Below are positions 35,165 to 43,234 of a stretch of 64,000 bases of DNA, piece by piece; position 1 is the stretch's first letter, and every line of letters begins with the position of its first letter. Source of the stretch: Terricaulis silvestris. GTDB lineage: Bacteria > Pseudomonadota > Alphaproteobacteria > Caulobacterales > Aquidulcibacteraceae. The position numbers and the translations under genes were made by a program. The stretch covers positions 124,001-188,000 of the forward strand of contig NZ_CP047045.1 of the NCBI RefSeq assembly GCF_009792355.1, read 5' to 3'. The notes beneath the pieces were generated by a model. The model was given only the letters and a program-made list of their open reading frames with translations, was not told where the DNA came from and searched no databases.

Positions 35165-36229
35165 TCAGCGCTCGCTTTGTTCGGTCTGCGGCGCACGCAG
35201 TGCGCGCATGCGCGCGCGCACCGGCTGGTGATCGGTGTTCTGAAAACCGAGATCGAAACCGGCCACGCTCTCAACCGCGACGTTCGGTGAAACGATGAAG
35301 CCATCGATCGTGGTCACGTAGTTTTCGCCCGCCACATACGGCTGATGATTTGTGCGCACCGAAGGCACACGCGCGTCGGCGGCGATGCGCCAGCCTCCGG
35401 GTAGCGCGTCTTGAGGAAACGGGAATAGCCAGAACAGGAAGCGGTCTTCCGTCGTGTTCGGGAAGGTGGTCTCGGCCAATTGGAAGTTCCAATCGCCGCC
35501 GATAACGATGTGCTGGCCGCTCTGGTATTCGCGCTCGGCCCACGCCAGCAGCTCGCGCAATTGCCGCGTGCGAACGGCGGCGTCGGGATCGAATGCGGCG
35601 AGGTGCACGCTGGCGACGGTCCAGCCGTGGGCGGCGCCGTCGATGGGAATGCGCGCAACAACGGATGCGTACCGCCGCTTGACGCCAAAAATACTCGCGT
35701 CTTCCGCCGGCAGAGCCACCACATCAGCGCTTTCGATTCTGTAGGTGGAATAAATCGCCTGGCCGTGCGTCATGGCGAGTGGCCACGGCATCAGGCGTGT
35801 CTTGAAATCAGCGAAGAAAACGCTGTCGCGTCCGTGTAGCGCCTGATCGATGCTAGATTTGAGATCCACCCAGTAGTTCACTGGTCCGCCGCGGGCGATC
35901 TCTTGAAACAAGACTACCTGGGCGCCAGCGCCCTCGTCGCTGACGAAGCGCTCGATCGCTTCCACATTGCCGCGCACCGCCGCGCGAGAGGGTGGAAAAT
36001 AGTGCGTGCCGCCGTCGGCGATGAAATCGCTCTCGCGCCCGAGTCCGCCATAGCCCAGGTTCCAGATCATCAGATCGAGCGTCTCGCCGGCTGCGCCATT
36101 GGTGTCCGAGCCGCGCACCACGAGATCGCGCGACGAAGCGACAGCATTGCCGTTCAGCACGGAGAACGCTCCGGCGTAGAGCGCGATCGCCACGGCCAGT
36201 GCGGCGAGCGCGATGAAACGAGCGCCCAT
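35165..36229 (-). CDS. Endonuclease/exonuclease/phosphatase (EEP) family protein
   Basis: 354 residues from the ATG at 36229, one base beyond the stop of the upstream gene. An N-terminal membrane anchor or signal (GARFIALAALAVAIALYAGAF) precedes an EEP fold. Catalytic-type motifs are MIWNLGYGG (about residue 53), VLFQEIARG with the metal-binding Glu (about 106), VIGGDWNFQL (about 245) and the terminal NTDHQPVRA. It probably cleaves a phosphodiester or phospholipid headgroup on the outer side of the membrane. It is cotranscribed with the membrane protein encoded upstream. Confidence 0.85.
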   Translation of the reverse strand: MGARFIALAALAVAIALYAGAFSVLNGNAVASSRDLVVRGSDTNGAAGETLDLMIWNLGYGGLGRESDFIADGGTHYFPPSRAAVRGNVEAIERFVSDEGAGAQVVLFQEIARGGPVNYWVDLKSSIDQALHGRDSVFFADFKTRLMPWPLAMTHGQAIYSTYRIESADVVALPAEDASIFGVKRRYASVVARIPIDGAAHGWTVASVHLAAFDPDAAVRTRQLRELLAWAEREYQSGQHIVIGGDWNFQLAETTFPNTTEDRFLFWLFPFPQDALPGGWRIAADARVPSVRTNHQPYVAGENYVTTIDGFIVSPNVAVESVAGFDLGFQNTDHQPVRARMRALRAPQTEQSER

Positions 36230-36230
36230 T

Positions 36231-37277
36231 TCACGCCTCCGCCTTGCGCTCGCCGCGGCCCGGTATGCGGCCGACCGTGAACTGGATCGCGGCGGCGAAC
36301 AGCGCCAGCCCCGAGCCTTCCCCGCCGATCGCCTGGGCGAAGCCAAGCAGATTCTTCGACCTGTTCAATTGCACGACCATCTCATTGTAGCGCTGCGACA
36401 ACTCCCACGCCCCCAACGTCGCGTTCGGACGCGCCGCCTCCATGCGCGCCAGCGTGTCCTGGATCACGTCGGCGTAGGAAAGGAAATAGCTGACAAAGCC
36501 CGCAATCAGGATGCCGGCGATAGCGATAGCGGTGAGGATGTGGGTCAGGTCGATCGCGCCCTGCATGAAGGCCGAGCGGATCGGCGACAGGACGATCAGG
36601 ATGTTCACCGCGAAGATCACGGCGGCGAAGATGAAAACCGGGTTCATCTGATCCTGAAGGATGTTCTGCGACACTGCGATCTGGCCAATCGCGTCTTCCA
36701 AATAGGTGAGCGCATGACGCGCTGCATCGAGTGGATCGCCGGGCGCCTGCGCTGCCGCGACGGCTCGGCTGACCGATTGTGCGACGATGCGGGCTTGGGT
36801 GTTGAAGGCGTGTTGATCGTGGAGGAACTCCGCGCCGAGCAAGCCCAGCACGCCGATGCCGCCCGCGAACAGGATGGCCGAGTATATCGCATACGGCACG
36901 TAGGCCGCGCCAAGGCGCGCGCGGTAGGCGGCGTCCTTACCATCACGCTTGGCGCCGGCGACCACGCTGAGCGAATAAACGAGAACGATCAGTCCAACGG
37001 CAAGCAGAACGCCGAGCGCTACGCGCCAGTGGGGCACGAGGACGTCATCGACGATGGCGACGTCTGTGAAGGCGCGCACGGTGGCGACGACGCCGGCGCA
37101 AGCGGTGAACAGGGACCATTCGCCCCAAAAGCCCGAGACGCGGCGCGGCCGGCCAGGGCCGGCCAGTTGAATCGAGTGCCGCTCGACCCAGACGGGGCCG
37201 GCAAGCACGTAACCCATCAGCAACAAGGCGACGCCAACAGCGTAGGCCGCTGCAAGTGCAGTGAGATCGAGTGTCAC
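36231..37277 (-). CDS. Multi-pass membrane protein cotranscribed with the EEP hydrolase
   Basis: 348 residues from a GTG at 37277. About six membrane helices are visible (about 3-25, 50-68, 80-105, 125-150, 205-222, 235-260). A long extramembrane helical section follows the fourth, with QHAFNTQARIVAQSVSRAVAAAQ, and a last hydrophobic segment lies near the C-terminus. No transporter or enzyme signature is recognised. The one-base spacing to the EEP gene suggests shared function. Confidence 0.7.
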   Translation of the reverse strand: MTLDLTALAAAYAVGVALLLMGYVLAGPVWVERHSIQLAGPGRPRRVSGFWGEWSLFTACAGVVATVRAFTDVAIVDDVLVPHWRVALGVLLAVGLIVLVYSLSVVAGAKRDGKDAAYRARLGAAYVPYAIYSAILFAGGIGVLGLLGAEFLHDQHAFNTQARIVAQSVSRAVAAAQAPGDPLDAARHALTYLEDAIGQIAVSQNILQDQMNPVFIFAAVIFAVNILIVLSPIRSAFMQGAIDLTHILTAIAIAGILIAGFVSYFLSYADVIQDTLARMEAARPNATLGAWELSQRYNEMVVQLNRSKNLLGFAQAIGGEGSGLALFAAAIQFTVGRIPGRGERKAEA

Positions 37278-37468
37278 AAGGCCTCCCGGGCACGCACTAT
37301 CGGGTCTGATCCCAGGCCGGCGCAAGCGTGGAGCATCTTTGCAGTTGCCTGCAGACCAAGTCCGCCGCCAGGACGAAGCGCTCGCCCGCATGGGCCGCGG
37401 TGGACGGCCTGCCTCAGAAATCGCCGCGCCAGGTTGCGCTCAAAGTGATAGCGAGCGCCGGAGCCGAC

Positions 37469-38462
37469 TCACTCTGAGAGCCAATACTGCATGAAGGTTA
37501 TGGACGTCACATTGTCCGGGAAATATCGAATCGTGCACATCCTGGTGAGATTGTAGTGTCGAATAATGGCCAACGCCTGGTCGGCGAGCGCGCGATCGGT
37601 CCCAAAATTGAGAAGCAGCTCCCCGGCGGGCCCGGGGCCGTTGCCGCTTGCGACGTACCAATTCCCGTTGATGTTCACCACGCCCCTCGCGGTAGGATGA
37701 AGTGCGGCGCACGTCTCCGGGTTCGTTATGTTGCGGTCCAAAACGGGCACGCTATTGCCGCCGCGCCAATACATCATCGTAGGCCTGGGATTGGCGATGA
37801 CTGGACTGATGAGCGGGACCGAACACTGTGACGTGAAGCCGTAGGATCGGATGGTGTTGAACGATAGTTCGGCGGGTGAGCGGTGAGGGCCGAATTGGAG
37901 AACCCGTCGGCTGCCGTCCATGATCTTCCACTGGCCGTTCACATTCACCAGTTGGAGATTGTCGGGATTGATGGCGACGCAGTTTTCACCCTGAAGCGCG
38001 GAGGCCCTGAGCGTCACGCTGGGGCCGGGAAGGCCGCGCAATTTGCAAGCGGCGTAGGCGGCCAGTCTCGAGGTGGCTTGCGCGCCGCTGCGTGGCAGTG
38101 AAGTCGGTGAAAACCTGATCGGTCGCGCCGTCGCTAGTGAGGCGCATGGTGACTGTTCTGCGCGGCGGCGACGCATCGTAGTGCGCCAGTAGCGCGATCG
38201 CGTCACGCTCTGGGTTTCCCAGAGCGCTCGGTGCAAAAGTCATCGCGGGAATCTCGCCCCATCCGCAGGCTTGCTGCGGCTGTTGAGGGCATCTGACGAA
38301 GACTTGAATGCGAACGCCAGATCCGCTCCGCGTCACTTGAATGCTCGTAACTTCGCCGCCGGCATCCTGTGCGGTCCATCGTCCAATCAAGTCGTCCACG
38401 CTTGCCGTGGCAGGTGAGGCCAGAGTGAGGAGCGCGATGGCAGCAGCGCAGCCGGCGATCAA
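37469..38462 (-). pseudogene. Exported protein gene with a frameshift
   Basis: Two overlapping minus-strand frames make one sensible protein only when joined. The first (from 38462) gives a signal peptide (ending SPATA) and a lipocalin-like domain (DLIGRWTAQDAGGEVTSIQV), good through TDFTATQRRAS at about 38076. The second continues from about 38077 (TSRLAAYAACKLRGLPG) to a stop at 37469. It contains two similar repeats (NCVAINPDNLQLVNVNGQWK and TCAALHPTARGVVNINGNWY), each followed by a FG...A...I.. helix. The shift is near 38075-38095. Either the gene is broken or the sequence has an indel error. Function unknown. Confidence 0.7.
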
Positions 38463-38671
38463 TGTGCCAAGCGTGACAACTCTCCACTGTCCCTCGGAGA
38501 GCCCGTTTATGCCATGCTCAACGCTGAGGCGCCACCGAATGGCACTCTGGCGCGGCAGGCGTGGCGAGGGGAGGAGAATGCGGTCAGGCGTGCTTGCCTG
38601 GCGGCGTGTAGTCTCGCGACCGCAGCGCCGCTGCCATCTGTTTATGAGATAAGAGCCGTAGTGATCAATGC

Positions 38672-38890
38672 TTGGATCGCCAAATCTTAGAATTGCTGGC
38701 GCAAATGACCGACGACTTGGACCGATGGGCTTCGGTAACGAGTCGGCATGAGGCGATGTTCTATTGTAGCGTGTTTATGCTGGAGACGAATGAAGGCGCC
38801 GAGATTGCTCCTGCAACTTTGATGGCACTCGGCGCGCGTGGGATCTCACTGGGAGTCGACATCTATGCGCCCGGCGACGACGCTGATTGA
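38672..38890 (+). CDS. Small hypothetical protein (DUF4279-like fragment)
   Basis: 72 residues from a TTG start; no better start is in frame. MFYCSVFMLETNEGAEIAPA and LGARGISLGVDIYAPGD resemble the C-terminal part of DUF4279 proteins, which include small immunity-like proteins. If so, it is either a short member or a remnant. The TGA stop joins directly to a full-length repeat copy. The assignment is tentative. Confidence 0.5.
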   Translation: MDRQILELLAQMTDDLDRWASVTSRHEAMFYCSVFMLETNEGAEIAPATLMALGARGISLGVDIYAPGDDAD

Positions 38891-39014
38891 ATGTCCGCAC
38901 ACGGCGAGCGTGCGCCGAATTGACGGTCGGGGCGCGAGCGCGCGGATTGGAGCGCGCCGGCCACTCAGCAAATTTCGCGCTCGACGCGGTCCTGGCCCGA
39001 AGCGGACGCTGACT
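38888..39014 (+). repeat. Dispersed intergenic repeat, copy 20 (full length, type example)
   Basis: TGAATGTCCGCACACGGCGA at the left, GCGGATTGGAGCGCGCCGGC and CACTCAGCAAATTTCGCGCT inside, CTGGCCCGAAGCGGACGCTG at the right. ATGTCCGC and GCGGACGC show the inverted termini. The first three bases are the stop codon of the preceding gene; the next ATG is 33 bases beyond the right end. Confidence 0.88.
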
Positions 39015-39046
39015 CGACGGCGAGTGACTGCGCGGAATGCCGAGTG

Positions 39047-39406
39047 ATGAGTGAAGACGCGCCCGCAACCAAAGAGTCTTGGAAGAAGTTGCCGCTCCCC
39101 GCCGAGCGAGAGCATTTCAAGTTGTCGCTTTTGTTCACGGACGCGGATGGCGACCAGATGCGTCGCGGTTTCATTCCCGAAAGCATGGACGACAAGTGGT
39201 TCATCTTCTTCGAGAACGGCTGGCTTTATTTTCACCGCAGTTGGACGGGCGCGTGCATCTTTGGCGCAAGGCTCGACGTTTCGCCAGCGGGAGTGAGGGT
39301 TGTCGATGTCTGGGCCAGCCGAGACAAGTCACAGTACAACTCGGCGGGGATCGAATCCGACAAAGGCCTGGTGGAACACCTGATCAGGTCGTTGCTGTCT
39401 GCATAA
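39047..39406 (+). CDS. Conserved hypothetical protein
   Basis: 119 residues from the ATG at 39047; a GTG at 39044 is also in frame. The pattern LPLPAEREHFKLSLLFTDADG, GFIPESMDDKWFIFFENGWL and YFHRSWTGACIFGARLDVSP looks like a well-conserved soluble protein of unknown function that I have seen in diverse bacteria. No signal peptide. It follows repeat copy 20 closely. Confidence 0.75.
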   Translation: MSEDAPATKESWKKLPLPAEREHFKLSLLFTDADGDQMRRGFIPESMDDKWFIFFENGWLYFHRSWTGACIFGARLDVSPAGVRVVDVWASRDKSQYNSAGIESDKGLVEHLIRSLLSA

Positions 39407-39523
39407 GGCGAGGTTCGATCCCGCGGATCGGCGGCAGTTCGCCGTCAAATCACCATTTGGTTTAGCGATCTTGCCGGCATCGATTTCGCTCTGAGTGCCG
39501 GGAGCGTGAACGTTAGCGAAAGC

Positions 39524-39548
39524 GGCGAGGCCCGTTTAGAGCCTCGCC
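39524..39548 (+). terminator. Stem-loop downstream of the conserved hypothetical gene
   Basis: GGCGAGGC (39524-39531) pairs perfectly with GCCTCGCC (39541-39548) around a nine-base loop. Only a weak T-rich tail (TTGCTTTATT) follows, so it is a possible, imperfect terminator, about 120 bases after the stop at 39406. Confidence 0.4.
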
Positions 39549-39684
39549 GAGACTTGCTTTATTGAGTTGTAGCGGTGCCTCAATTGAAAAGCGCCTGCGA
39601 CCTCAGATTTTGTCAGAGGAGAGATACCCCATTTATGGTAGCGACGCGGCGGTGAAACGCGTTTCGGCGGCTAGAGCTGCATTA

Positions 39685-39924
39685 TCAGTGCGCGCGCGTG
39701 AGGTCGCGTTCTAGCGTTCGGATTTCGCGCTCTAGGTCATCTAGCGTGTCTTTGGCTTGTTGCGGCGCGTGACGCCGCAAGCTCTCGCGTGCGAGCCGCG
39801 CGCGTGTCAGGCGGTCGCGAAGCACAGGCGCTGGAACAGCGGCGCGTGGTCTCGAACGCAAGTCCATCTGTGAGAGATGACCTACCAGAAAGCGACGGGC
39901 AACCCCGTTACACATAAGGTTCAC
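39685..39924 (-). CDS. Possible small coiled-coil protein
   Basis: 79 residues; the last 35 (QQAKDTLDDLEREIRTLERD) have a strong heptad pattern with charged flanks, which is unlike a random frame. The N-terminal half is basic and poorly convincing. No good ribosome site. It lies in a 1.1-kb region (39407-40511) with no other clear gene. Confidence 0.4.
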   Translation of the reverse strand: MNLMCNGVARRFLVGHLSQMDLRSRPRAAVPAPVLRDRLTRARLARESLRRHAPQQAKDTLDDLEREIRTLERDLTRAH

Positions 39925-40010
39925 ACACCAGTCGTTGCACCAACGTAGTGCTTGAGTAGATTTGCCGAATTACCCGAATTTCAGCGACCAAAGTCCCCAA
40001 TCAAAACTTG

Positions 40011-40046
40011 AAGCCCTGGTCTTCGTGCCGGGGCTTTTTCTATTTT
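40011..40046 (+). terminator. Rho-independent terminator
   Basis: AAGCCCTGG pairs with CCGGGGCTT (one G-T wobble) around an eight-base loop TCTTCGTG, followed by TTTTCTATTTT. It is strong in the plus direction, yet no convincing plus-strand gene lies immediately upstream, so it may end a small RNA or a long 3' region. Confidence 0.75.
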
Positions 40047-40511
40047 AGCGGCTGCCAACAATCCGACAGTACAGATCGCGCACACAAGCGGCGCCGTCAG
40101 TGCCCGATACACCGTCAGCGCGGTTCGAGGCGCCGATCATGAAGGCGCCGCGATATGCGTTGCTGCCAGCGCGCTCATAGATCGCGAAGAGCGAGGCACC
40201 TTGTACCGACGCACGAGTTGGAGGATTGGGCGCATCGTTTGCTTCGATACGAGCGCCTATGGACATCAGGCCGTTAGCGGGTAGGCGACGGTTTAGTCTT
40301 GAAACAGTTTAGCGAAGGCCGCTTTCGCTTTGAGGAAGCCCCGTCGGAGAATGCGACTGTCTTTGATTTCTTGACTGGGTCCGAGATCAGAGCCTGTTCG
40401 TGCAAGCGCTCCATTGCATCCCAATCGAAAGCCTTCCGGGCGCCCAGGACCCCAGTTCGCGCCAATCTCAAGTTTTGCTCGCTTGACCCATCTCGGCTAG
40501 CCTTTCCCGCA

Positions 40512-40730
40512 ATGGGCAAGCGGTCTGGATACGCACAGAGCAGCGCCGATGTTGAGGCGCTCACGTTGGCTGAACTCAACGCCGAGATTCAACGCTGCCT
40601 TTTCCGCTATGAGCGAGGCGGCACAAGCCAGGGGCGCAAAGCGTTCTTCAAGCGGCTTGTTTGGCTGGAAGCCGAGCGGGAACGTCTGCACAGCGTCACT
40701 GCGAAATCGCGGCGTTTCAGCGATCCCTAG
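40512..40730 (+). CDS. Small conserved hypothetical protein
   Basis: 72 residues from the ATG at 40512; the upstream in-frame part lacks protein-like character. A charged helical protein (LTLAELNAEIQRCLFRYERG, GRKAFFKRLVWLEAERERLH) resembling short helical-hairpin proteins of alphaproteobacteria. No signal peptide. A repeat fragment begins right at its stop. Confidence 0.6.
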   Translation: MGKRSGYAQSSADVEALTLAELNAEIQRCLFRYERGGTSQGRKAFFKRLVWLEAERERLHSVTAKSRRFSDP

Positions 40731-40770
40731 TGTGTCTGCTACCGGACGAAGGCGCGTCGCTCTAGCGAGC
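40731..40770 (+). repeat. Dispersed intergenic repeat fragment, copy 21
   Basis: TGTGTCTGCTACCGGACGAA, GGCGCGTCGCTCTAGCGAGC: the left third only, directly behind a TAG stop. This is the rightmost copy found. The following 470 bases are less GC-rich than their surroundings and hold no clear gene except a nine-codon frame at 41153-41182 with GGAGG in front. Confidence 0.6.
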
Positions 40771-41243
40771 TAAGTTATGCTCCCGTCGACGTGCGCGGCG
40801 GCGAGGCCCCGCCAGGACTGCGCTTGCGCCGTTGACGTGCGCAGGTCGCGCCTACTTGAGCGGTCGAAAACGTGGCCGTTGTCGTTGAGCGCATACCCCT
40901 CATGGAGTACGAACGAACGGGAACTCTGCTCCAATCTGTAATTATGTCTGCAGCGTTCGGTAATTGTCCGCCGGCTGCGAAGCTTCGCAGAAATAGTACG
41001 AAAGCAGAGAGAATACTCCGTAACCTCGACTACATTGTCTTTAGGCGTAAAGTCTAATTGCAATACTGAGTACTGATTGCGGATCATCCGTGGTTTGCGA
41101 TGCGTGGCTCCAAGATTAATCAAGGATGGCGTGTTTTCTACCTGGAGGCGGCATGAGGATACGCAAGGTGAATGGCGGTTAGTGCAAGGGCTTATGCCCA
41201 ACTGTATTGAAGACAATCGTTCGAGTGGTTACACATTACTGCA

Positions 41244-41666
41244 ATGAATGACCCACTGAATGCCTTGCGCGCTCGGCGCGCGGAGATTGAGCGTGCGATA
41301 GAGCGTTTGAGCGCCGAGGATAGCGAGCTTGCGGTAACCGAGCGGGTGCTGGCTCGTTTTTCGATCGATAAGGTCGTGGGGGTCTCCCATCAGGTTCGCC
41401 AGCCACGTCCCCGCAGCCAGCGCGAGTTTGTGTTGGAGGCCCTCGGGCGCTCAGAGACCGCGTGGTTGAGGAGCGCCGAAATTGTCGCGCTCATACAAAC
41501 GACATGGGGCGAAGTTATTCCAGAGCTGAGCGTTCGGCCGCTTTTAACGAGTTTGAAGCGCGCGAGCCAGATCGTGCGGCAAGGTCGGCTGGTCGCGCTC
41601 AAGGCGCGCGCCCATGAACCCATGCGCAGCGGCGGTCGGCAGCGCGTGCGCCTACGCCGCTCGTAA
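41244..41666 (+). CDS. Hypothetical protein with coiled coil and winged-helix-like domain
   Basis: A 140-residue basic protein. Residues about 5-35 form a coiled coil (NALRARRAEIERAIERLSAE). Residues about 60-120 look like a small winged helix (QREFVLEALGRSETAWLRSA, EIVALIQTTWG, VRPLLTSLKRASQIVRQGRL). The C-terminus is Arg-rich. It may bind DNA. No clear ribosome site; stands alone. Confidence 0.6.
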   Translation: MNDPLNALRARRAEIERAIERLSAEDSELAVTERVLARFSIDKVVGVSHQVRQPRPRSQREFVLEALGRSETAWLRSAEIVALIQTTWGEVIPELSVRPLLTSLKRASQIVRQGRLVALKARAHEPMRSGGRQRVRLRRS

Positions 41667-42540
41667 AAGGGCCTCACGTCATAAGTCCAAACGCTGCGTA
41701 CAAACGGGTTATTGCCAAGCTCTAATATTTGGCGTTCAAATTAGAGACCGCGCGGGACCATTGTTCCTCAACCGCACGGGCGGGAAGGCAAGATCACCAA
41801 GCTCGGTTTCCCGCTCCCGCAAGACTTCACCCAAGCGGGTAGGCTAAAGCGGCGCAAACGGGGCCTTGTCCCAGGACCACGTAACAGGGTCCAAGGTCTC
41901 GTTTGCGTTCGCCTGCCAGGTGCTCGGCCGCCCATAGCCGATTGGCGGGTGCTTCTCACGCCATCTTGCTTCGACCAGCGCGCGCCACTTCCTGCAAAAC
42001 GCGGCGCGCTCGACCAAGCAGCATGCACCAGGCGACCAATTATCATGGTAGTTATCCGCAACATGTTTTTGTCTCTCAGCGAGCGCCGATTGGGATCGCT
42101 GATTTTCCGGGGGTGCAATGAGAGTGGGCATGGAAATTGATGATGGCGACGACCGCGGACCGGCGAACGCCGCACTGTCAATCACGAGACCGCGTCACCC
42201 GAGGTTTGACCGCATAGAGGATCTGATGCCGCCAGACACACTGAGCGAGCGTCGTAGCGTCTGTCCGCCTTCACGCGCCAAGCACCGTTCCGCCATACCT
42301 CGCCCTTGAGGACAAGGGCGTCGCCGAGTGATATCGCAACTAGGCAGAACGATCGCGCATGTGGCCGGCGATGCGATGAAGTGAGTGCGCGACGACCATT
42401 CTGTCTGATCGCCGCTCAGGCAGCGTCGAGCGATGCCGCGCGCGCTCAACTGTGGCATGTTGCTACGCTGCCCCGGTGCGCCGCGTCCGTTTTGCTTTAG
42501 TTGTTTGATGCGCGGCAGGACGCCTTTCGACCGCTCAGAG
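41667..42540. other. Gap with at most one weak gene
   Basis: About 870 bases. The only frame with some protein character is on the minus strand, 42185 to 41844 (113 residues, ending with WRALVEARWREKHPPIGYG and DPVTWSWDKAPFAPL), without a ribosome site or known relatives. No repeat copy was found. It separates the accessory region from the polysaccharide locus. Confidence 0.4.
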
Positions 42541-43173
42541 TCATGGCGTTGCACTCGATCGAGACCGCAACATCATTTGGAAGAGATCTTCACGCGGCAC
42601 AAACGCAAGGCAGGCCGCGGCTTGGTCGGCGCCAACGCCGGAGCGAAGATACCAATCGATACGTTCGCTGATCAACGATTCTTGCAAGCCCCCTGCGTGT
42701 GCGATGCGAAGCCGGGCGCAGTCGGATTCCGCATCGAGCATAGGCGCCGCGATCCAACTTCTTTCAAGACAGGTCTGTGCCGCGCAGGGCGCGTGCGCAA
42801 GATCCATGATGGAAAACGTGGCCAGCCTCGCCCACGCATTGGGCTGTGTGGGCCCGATTTGTGTGGCCCGCATCGCCCACAACATGCTTTCAGCATAAAT
42901 CGCTTCGTCGCCGCCGGCGGCGTTCGCGCGCATGGCATAAATCGCTGAGAGCGCTTCTGCGGCGCTGGCGTTCCAGCGCGTCGGTTGGGCCCAGCTTTTT
43001 TGCAAGCGCGCGGCCGCGCCGGCAAGCATCCGTTCTTGGAGTTGGATTGACGAGGTTCGTTGGGCGACGTGGACGACGTCTAGCGCCGCCTGGGTTTGCG
43101 CTGCACCCTCGAAGACGACGCCGCAGGCCATGATGGCGCTTGCCAAAAGTGCAAGGACGATCGCTTTCAGCAT
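42541..43173 (-). CDS. Exported helical protein, copy A of the polysaccharide locus
   Basis: A 210-residue protein with an N-terminal signal or anchor (LKAIVLALLASAIMACGVVF) and a helical, TPR-like body. Shared with the protein encoded at 52894 are QKSWAQPTRWNASAAEALSA, QPNAWARLA, CLERSW and the tail REDLFQMMLR. It is oriented with the Hsp70-like gene 61 bases upstream and probably cotranscribed. Probable periplasmic scaffold in polysaccharide assembly; this is inferred from context only. Confidence 0.75.
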   Translation of the reverse strand: MLKAIVLALLASAIMACGVVFEGAAQTQAALDVVHVAQRTSSIQLQERMLAGAAARLQKSWAQPTRWNASAAEALSAIYAMRANAAGGDEAIYAESMLWAMRATQIGPTQPNAWARLATFSIMDLAHAPCAAQTCLERSWIAAPMLDAESDCARLRIAHAGGLQESLISERIDWYLRSGVGADQAAACLAFVPREDLFQMMLRSRSSATP

Positions 43174-43234
43174 ACCGAACTATAAGCAAGGCGTTGTCAT
43201 TTAAGGCAAGCCGCAACGCCGATCTTCGACACCC

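Noticed and set aside
36213-37448. 411-codon plus-strand open frame opposite the EEP/membrane-protein operon
   Set aside because: The minus strand gives membrane helices and a coupled operon; the plus frame is low-complexity Arg/Asp/Gly/His typical of a GC-rich shadow.
39413-39455. tRNA-like GGTTCGATCCC...CCA stretch
   Set aside because: The flanking bases do not form a T-stem or acceptor stem, so it is not a tRNA.
40045-40266. 73-codon minus-strand frame
   Set aside because: No ribosome site, no helix or motif pattern; it begins among small overlapping frames.
11048-40770. Classical integron cassette array
   Set aside because: The oriented gene-plus-repeat layout is suggestive, but the repeats lack GTTRRRY/RYYYAAC core sites and no IntI-type recombinase is present. 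The 589-residue integrase at 6732 looks like an island integrase.
11048-40770. CRISPR array
   Set aside because: The repeats are far apart, diverged and separated by genes, not short direct repeats with unique spacers; no cas gene is seen.
42195-42554. Possible transposase remnant
   Set aside because: A few residues vaguely recall IS5-type N-termini, but there is no DDE motif, no inverted repeats and no continuous frame.
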